Source: Flavobacteriaceae bacterium PS02336
GTDB lineage: Bacteria; Bacteroidota; Bacteroidia; Flavobacteriales; Flavobacteriaceae
DNA length: 64,000 nucleotides
NCBI GenBank assembly: GCA_029960065.1
Contig: JASCOF010000006.1
Location: 62,001-126,000, forward strand
Direction: 5' to 3'
Shown here: piece after piece, positions 58,591 through 64,000 of the stretch
How the letters are laid out: each line of letters opens with the position of its first letter
Numbering within the stretch: position 1 is the stretch's first letter
Notes under the pieces: model-generated
Databases searched by the model: none
What the model was told of the DNA's origin: nothing
Seen by the model: the letters and a program-made list of their open reading frames with translations, nothing else
Program-made: the position numbers and the translations under genes

Positions 58591-61500
58591 TTCCTTTAAT
58601 TTGATTTTCTTCTTCGTTCTCCTGCAGTTTTTCTTTTTCTTTGGCCTCTTGCTTCTTTTTCTTTTCTTTTTCCTTGCGAATTTTTTCTTCTTTTATTAGT
58701 TCTTTTTCTTCTTCTGTACGATGAAAAAGCTCTCTGAACTTATTGTAACTCATTGTAATTACAAAAGCAACTCCAGTTTCTACCACCTGACCTTCAACTG
58801 CAACTTGATATTGATTTTTACGATACGCACGAACCATATACCTGCCATCTTTTGTTAGCTGATAATCTAAGGCTACGTCTCCTGCAATATTGGTACTTTC
58901 TTCATTCGCACGTTCTTGACCTTCAACTCCAAAACTGCTTCCAACGGTAACTTTCAATCGATCGTCTAGTAATTTTTTAGAAACCTCAACATTCAGATCG
59001 GTTCTGTTTTGCATGGTTCCTGTTGTGTAATCCTCTGTTGATTCTAAATCGAAATTGACTTCAAATCCTGTAATTAAATCGCCTGCAAGATTATTCAATT
59101 GCTGCGAAAGAATCTTACTCACACTTTGTCTTGCAAAAGATTCTGCATTTGTACCGCCGCTTTCGCTTGAAAACGGATTTTCACCCACAAATCTGTTCAA
59201 TAATAAAAGGGCAAAAACCTGTTTATTTAATTCTGCCGGATCTTGTTCTAATTGTTTTAATTTGGCTTGCGTTAGTTCTACAACATCCGAAGAAACATTA
59301 TAATTGCCTTCAGGAAGTACAATTCCAAAAGAAATTTCTGGTTTCAATAACTCTCCGTTCATTTTCAATAAAGTCTGAAAAGGAAGTTTTTGTTTGTATG
59401 TATTTTGCACCGTTTGAGATTCACCTTTCAATTGATTTCCTAACAAGTCAATTGGAGCTGTTTCTACTTTATAAATAGCTGTAATATTTAAAGTTGCCAT
59501 TGTCGGTTCTCCGTTCCAGGTAATAAAACTTCCTTTCTGAATATCGAACTTTCTTTTGATTCCGTTGAAATTCATTTGGTAAGCACCTTCTGAAAACTCA
59601 TATTTTCCAGTCAGCGTTGTTTTTCCAGATTGATCGATTCCACCAACCAATTCAGCTTCTCCTTTCAAATTCAAATAATCACCGTTTGCTTTATCGATCA
59701 GCAAAGTTAATTCTGCTTCTTTATCAATTGAAATGGCAACATTTACGTTCATTCCTTTTATTTCAGACTGATTCAATTGATTCTGCATATCAACTGTTTG
59801 CTTTAGATATAGATTATCTTCATCCACAAATTCTACAATTCCTTCTCGATCTGCAATTGATGGATCAGACTGCGGCATTACCACTGTAAATTTGGTTTCT
59901 TTATTGATTTTAAGCGTTCCATCAATTGTTGGACTGTCCAAATCTCCTTTGATATTTAATTTAGTATCCAAAAATAAATCTCCGTAGAATAAATCATTAT
60001 CTTTTGCCTTCGAATTAATCGCTCTAAAATCATTTGCTTCAACCAATAAATCGAAATTGTATTTTCTAAAATCAGCCGATTTTATATTTCCGTTTACGTA
60101 CAATTCATTATCATTTTCATCAAAAAGAGAGAATTTATCAAATGAAATCGTTTCGTTATTAAACGTTATTTTTTCGTTTCCAATTTTAAAATAAGAATTC
60201 AACTGCGTTACTCTGAAAGCGGCATCATTAAAATTCAGTTCTCCATCAATTTTTGGCGTTGTTGTATTTCCCGTTATTTTAAAATTCCCTGATAAATATC
60301 CCTTTCCTTCTGTGATATTATCCATGCTGAAACCTTGAATACTTTTGATATTCAACTTATTAATATCGACATCAAAATCAAAATTTCCAGAATCCATTTT
60401 ATAATCACCAGTCAGTTTAAGATCATTTCCTTCATCACTTAAACTTACATTTGCGGCAAGTGTATTGGCCGTTTTATTGTCTACTTTGATTTCTAAATCG
60501 CCAACTTTATCACCTTTAAAAGTAAAATCATCTATTTTTAAATCTGAGGTAAAAGTTGGATTGGTCATTACGTTTTCAACCAATGCATTTCCGTTAATTA
60601 ACCCTTGCATTAAAAGTTCATCCTTTTTAACCATATTCATAATGGTTTCAATTTTGAAGTTTACAAAATCAACTTGTAAAGGCGCATTATCTTGAGTTCC
60701 CTGCGATTGAACTTTTAATTCATTGCCGCTATTGCTCAAATTGAATTTGTTTACATAAAGTCGTTTATCTCCAAATTCGATTGCATTTTCTGGATCAACC
60801 GTCCATTTATCGTAGTTTAAGACGAAATTCTCGGCATCTAATTTTAAGATATTTTTAGAATCTTCTGCTTTAAATTCACCTGCGATATAATATTGCTGTT
60901 TTTGTTTGGCATCTTGAACATCAAGTGCATACGTCAAAATATTATTTTGCACTTGTCCTGTTAAACTTGTAAACGGAATTTTTAAAGAACCGCTTTCAAT
61001 TGTCGCGATAGAAATAGAATATTCTAAAGCATTTTCTTTTGCTTCGATATTTATTTTTCCGTCAGAAATCGTATTATCAGCATAAGTAATTCTCGGAATT
61101 GTTCCTCGAACTTCTAAAGAATCTGTTACGTTATTGTATTTTCCTGTGATTTTAATTGGCTCTAAACCTGTTAGTTTCGGAACCAATTTAAATAAAATCG
61201 GATCGTTGTCTACAGTTAACGTAAAAGACAATCTTTGTTCATCTGATTCCCCATTTGCTTTTGGATTTTTCAAATCGATATATTTTGACAACGATTTTTT
61301 CATCGCCGCTGCAAGCGTGGTCAATTTGTATTTTCCGTCTACTTCAGCCTTTAAAAACTGAGAAGAAACTTTAATATTATTTCGAGTATTATCTGAAAAT
61401 GCGATTACACGAACTGAATCTAAAACGATTGGTTCTTTGTCTTGTAAAATCTGGACATTCGAAAGGAATACTTTTCCGTTTAAGTAATCGGGATTACTAT

Positions 61501-63685
61501 TGGTAATATCTGCATCAATATTACCGCGAAGTTTCATTGGTCCCGCGTGCAGATTCAGTTTTTCTAAATCGGCGATATCGAGGTTTAATTTTAGTTTTAC
61601 GGTTGGATATTTATCTTTTGTATCTCCTGAAGCTGTTAAATCAAAATTCAGATTTGGGTCTTTCATTCCCGATTTAACTGCAAAAGAGCCGTTTTCTATG
61701 TTTCCTTTTAAAGCTAAATCTTTATACGTATAGCGATTAAAAACTGCTTTCTGCACCAAACCATCAATTGCTGCATTTGCTGTTTTTGGGTCTAAACCGT
61801 TTCCTTTAACTTTCGCTTTAAGCGTAATTTTTCCAATCGAATCGTTTTTGATTAATCGGCCTAAATCGAAATCAAGCAAGTAAACTGTCGCATCGTATTT
61901 TTCTCTTTTTTTAATGCGCTGATCAAATAAAGCATCCACTTTTGCATTTCCGAAACTGCTCTTTAAAGCTAAATTGGTTTTAAAATTTTGAACCGATCCT
62001 TTAAATTTTCCCTGCAAATTTAACTGCGAAGGAATTTGAATGTTTTTTGGAATTGTTCCAGCCGGCACAAACATATTTATATCTTTTGCCGTGCTCGAAA
62101 TGTTTTTAATATTTAAATCGTAATAGGCTTTTTGCGCATCAGGTAATCCGGCGATTTTCCCCGAAAGGGAAACTTTTGTAGCACCAATTCCGCTCATTTC
62201 AAATTTTGAAATAGTCAGATCTTTTACTTTTCCGCTTACACGGCTATCTACGTAAAGAATTGCGTTTGGATTACTTTTAAACGGATTTGTTTTTTGTAAA
62301 TCTGGCACAAACAATAAAATGTCTTTGAAACCAATTCTTGACTGTTTCAAGTTAGCATCAATTGCAAGATTTCCTAAATCTTTTTGAAGTGATTCAAGCG
62401 ATTTATATTCGGCCTTAACTTTATCTTGTACAAGCGTTTGAGGCGTTTTTAAATACAAATTATCCAGCGAAGCATTTTTAGGTCCGTAAAAGAAATTTGT
62501 TTTTAAAGCCTGAATCTGCAAACCGCTTTTTTCATTTACGGTAAGCGTTTTTATGTTTCCAGAAATGGTATCGTTTCCATAATACAATTGCTCGGCTTGA
62601 AAATTGAATTTACTCAAATCTAAATGACTGTAATCTAAACCTTTTGTTTTTGGTTTCGATTGCATATCATCAAATTTGAAAGCTATATTTTCAAGATTTG
62701 TATCTTTTAATTTTACTTTCCAGCCCGCTTGTTTTATGGCTGTTGAATCTAATTTTGGAGTTTGAATTTGTTTGTCTTTTGCTCCGAGTCTTAAATTTCC
62801 GCTTAGGTTTTTTACTTCAAAAGTGTCGAAATCTAAAAGCTGTTTGTTTAGGTCAATTTCATTTACATCTAAATTTAAGTTTCCTAAACGAATACCCGAA
62901 TTGAGTTTTGAATCTTTATTATCGTATAAAATATCGATTTTAGACAATGCTATTTTATCTAATGCCAGTTTAAAATCTGGACGCTTCGAAATTGTATCGA
63001 CTGTTTTAACCGAAACTTCAGCAATTTTTTCTACCACATCTTGATCTAAAACTACTTTCAATCCGTTTAAATTGATTGTTGGAATATTAAAATCCATCTG
63101 ATCCAAATCGAACTTCTTGAATTTGGTATCAAAATGGGTCAGATTTACACGAATATCGTTTTTAGCAAAATCATCTTTAAAGTTGAATTTAACTTGATCG
63201 AGATTTACTTTTACTACAGAAATTTTGAAAGGTTTAGCATCAGGATCTTCTACTTTTGGTTCTTTCGATTCGAATGCTTTTATGATGTAATCGAAATTAA
63301 AAACGCCTTCTTTATTTCTCGAAATATTTGCTTTTACATTTTCAAGTGAAACCGAATTGATTTCTAGTTCGCTGCTTACGAGTTTAAAAAGATCGACATC
63401 TACTTCTAATCGTTTACCTGCCAGAAGAGTATCTTTTTTTTGATCTTCAAAATAAAAACCTTCCAGAACTACATCTTTAGGAAATTTTATAGAAATATGC
63501 TCTAATGCAACTTTGGTTTTTATCTTGCCTTGAAGATACGTAATCGCTTTGTCCTTAACGAAATTTTGAACCGATGGAACTTGAATGAGAATAATTACAA
63601 GTAATAATAGAGCAATCACAGAAACCACGCACCAAAGTAGTATACGAAGTGTTTTTTTAAGAAAATGAACTGGTTTCTTATTCAT
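58574..63685 (-). CDS. tamB: TamB-family translocation/assembly protein (DUF490)
   Basis: 1703 residues. An N-terminal membrane helix (ILLWCVVSVIALLLLVIILIQ) is followed by a long series of beta-taco repeats spanning the periplasm and the C-terminal DUF490 region (about residues 1300-1640), including the GRYMVRAYRKNQY strand near its end. A final 50-residue Lys/Glu-rich tail (KEKEKKKKQEAKEKEKL) is unusual and predicted coiled. It is expected to bridge the inner membrane to TamL in the outer membrane. It is the first gene of the pair and overlaps tamL by 17 bp. Confidence 0.93.
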   Translation of the reverse strand: MNKKPVHFLKKTLRILLWCVVSVIALLLLVIILIQVPSVQNFVKDKAITYLQGKIKTKVALEHISIKFPKDVVLEGFYFEDQKKDTLLAGKRLEVDVDLFKLVSSELEINSVSLENVKANISRNKEGVFNFDYIIKAFESKEPKVEDPDAKPFKISVVKVNLDQVKFNFKDDFAKNDIRVNLTHFDTKFKKFDLDQMDFNIPTINLNGLKVVLDQDVVEKIAEVSVKTVDTISKRPDFKLALDKIALSKIDILYDNKDSKLNSGIRLGNLNLDVNEIDLNKQLLDFDTFEVKNLSGNLRLGAKDKQIQTPKLDSTAIKQAGWKVKLKDTNLENIAFKFDDMQSKPKTKGLDYSHLDLSKFNFQAEQLYYGNDTISGNIKTLTVNEKSGLQIQALKTNFFYGPKNASLDNLYLKTPQTLVQDKVKAEYKSLESLQKDLGNLAIDANLKQSRIGFKDILLFVPDLQKTNPFKSNPNAILYVDSRVSGKVKDLTISKFEMSGIGATKVSLSGKIAGLPDAQKAYYDLNIKNISSTAKDINMFVPAGTIPKNIQIPSQLNLQGKFKGSVQNFKTNLALKSSFGNAKVDALFDQRIKKREKYDATVYLLDFDLGRLIKNDSIGKITLKAKVKGNGLDPKTANAAIDGLVQKAVFNRYTYKDLALKGNIENGSFAVKSGMKDPNLNFDLTASGDTKDKYPTVKLKLNLDIADLEKLNLHAGPMKLRGNIDADITNSNPDYLNGKVFLSNVQILQDKEPIVLDSVRVIAFSDNTRNNIKVSSQFLKAEVDGKYKLTTLAAAMKKSLSKYIDLKNPKANGESDEQRLSFTLTVDNDPILFKLVPKLTGLEPIKITGKYNNVTDSLEVRGTIPRITYADNTISDGKINIEAKENALEYSISIATIESGSLKIPFTSLTGQVQNNILTYALDVQDAKQKQQYYIAGEFKAEDSKNILKLDAENFVLNYDKWTVDPENAIEFGDKRLYVNKFNLSNSGNELKVQSQGTQDNAPLQVDFVNFKIETIMNMVKKDELLMQGLINGNALVENVMTNPTFTSDLKIDDFTFKGDKVGDLEIKVDNKTANTLAANVSLSDEGNDLKLTGDYKMDSGNFDFDVDINKLNIKSIQGFSMDNITEGKGYLSGNFKITGNTTTPKIDGELNFNDAAFRVTQLNSYFKIGNEKITFNNETISFDKFSLFDENDNELYVNGNIKSADFRKYNFDLLVEANDFRAINSKAKDNDLFYGDLFLDTKLNIKGDLDSPTIDGTLKINKETKFTVVMPQSDPSIADREGIVEFVDEDNLYLKQTVDMQNQLNQSEIKGMNVNVAISIDKEAELTLLIDKANGDYLNLKGEAELVGGIDQSGKTTLTGKYEFSEGAYQMNFNGIKRKFDIQKGSFITWNGEPTMATLNITAIYKVETAPIDLLGNQLKGESQTVQNTYKQKLPFQTLLKMNGELLKPEISFGIVLPEGNYNVSSDVVELTQAKLKQLEQDPAELNKQVFALLLLNRFVGENPFSSESGGTNAESFARQSVSKILSQQLNNLAGDLITGFEVNFDLESTEDYTTGTMQNRTDLNVEVSKKLLDDRLKVTVGSSFGVEGQERANEESTNIAGDVALDYQLTKDGRYMVRAYRKNQYQVAVEGQVVETGVAFVITMSYNKFRELFHRTEEEKELIKEEKIRKEKEKKKKQEAKEKEKLQENEEENQIKGNEQKT

Positions 63686-63827
63686 ACGTCAATAAAATCG
63701 ATTAGATTAATTGCTTCTGAAAAAAGCAAGATTACACATTTTACAAAAATGTAAAATTTAAACCTTAACAATTTACATAATTATGAGGAATTATTCTAAA
63801 ATTTTACTACGAATCGTTGTTTTTTCT

Positions 63828-63859
63828 ACCACAAAGACGCTAAGGCACGAAGTTTTTTT
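63828..63859. repeat. Period-8 repeat abutting the right-edge gene
   Basis: Octads ACCACAAA, GACGCTAA, GGCACGAA and GTTTTTTT end one base before the stop codon of the partial gene at 63861. Same word order as at 55225-55256. Confidence 0.7.
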
Positions 63860-63860
63860 A

Positions 63861-64000
63861 TTAGAATTTTATATGGGAAATCTTATTTTCTAAAATACTT
63901 ATTTTCTGCTGCAACTTAGCCAAGAATTTTTGATGCTGTTCTGATTCTGGATTGAAACTTCTGTGACGAAGACTTTTTTGAATTTCATCGACTTCTTGCA
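63861..64000 (-). CDS. Partial CDS, C-terminus only
   Basis: The minus strand carries 45 codons and a stop, with no start in the window. The visible end QEVDEIQKSLRHRSFNP, then HQKFLAKLQQKISILENKISHIKF, is charged and probably coiled-coil. I cannot assign a family. It is read toward tamB, and its stop codon is preceded by the period-8 repeat at 63828-63859. Confidence 0.55.
   Translation of the reverse strand, partial: QEVDEIQKSLRHRSFNPESEQHQKFLAKLQQKISILENKISHIKF

Noticed and set aside
58574..63685. Several 60-115 codon frames antisense to tamB and tamL
   Set aside because: They are antisense to long real genes and show no conserved motif.

Overview
The window is chromosomal DNA from a member of the Bacteroidota, almost certainly a Flavobacterium close to the F. 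johnsoniae group. The support is AT-rich DNA, promoters of the TAnnTTTG type, almost no Shine-Dalgarno sequences (with one striking exception at rpsU), a SusC/SusD pair, a lipoprotein form of TamA (TamL), and many flavobacterial families (DUF3467 after rpoC, DUF2851, DUF5522, Porin_10, DUF4230). I see no prophage, transposase, CRISPR array or rRNA. Both ends cut through genes.

Region 1 (about 400-14160, minus strand) is the classical translation/transcription superoperon, read right to left: tRNA-Thr(TGT), tRNA-Tyr(GTA), tRNA-Thr(GGT), tuf, tRNA-Trp(CCA), secE, nusG, rplK, rplA, rplJ, rplL, rpoB, rpoC and a DUF3467 gene. Hairpins sit between tuf and tRNA-Trp, nusG and rplK, rplL and rpoB, and rpoB and rpoC. 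Upstream lie hpf, a xerC-type recombinase and rpsU. rpsU carries a near-perfect Shine-Dalgarno sequence, as expected for bS21 autoregulation in Bacteroidota.

Region 2 (15.8-30.2 kb) holds an acyl-CoA dehydrogenase, a helix-hairpin-helix membrane protein, an APC amino-acid permease, a PspC-like protein, DUF2851, a DEDDh exonuclease, a cystathionine-beta-synthase-like PLP enzyme, a beta-barrel porin and an orphan SusCD nutrient importer. Region 3 (30.5-47.5 kb) is mostly housekeeping: rnhB, lipB, lysS, ldhA, hemL, a metzincin-type protease, a glucosaminidase with LysM and a D-cysteine desulfhydrase/ACC deaminase homologue. It also contains a small accessory pocket (36.8-37.7 kb) with an uncharacterised membrane protein and an orphan antitoxin-like protein.

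Region 4 (47.5-64 kb) holds hutU, a DUF4136 lipoprotein, ilvA behind an isoleucine-rich leader peptide and attenuator, a truncated haemoglobin, a long aromatic amino-acid hydroxylase, DUF4230, and the overlapping tamB-tamL pair for outer-membrane assembly.

The most unusual part of the window is its intergenic DNA. It is built from several families of short-period or palindromic repeats: period-7 and period-8 degenerate repeats, CTGAG/CAGTC elements placed directly after stop codons, a tandem REP-like array before hutU, long inverted repeats (one inside the ilvA leader), and a structured element before lysS. The clearest regulatory discoveries are the ilvA attenuator, with its complete leader peptide, antiterminator and terminator, and the rpsU Shine-Dalgarno sequence.
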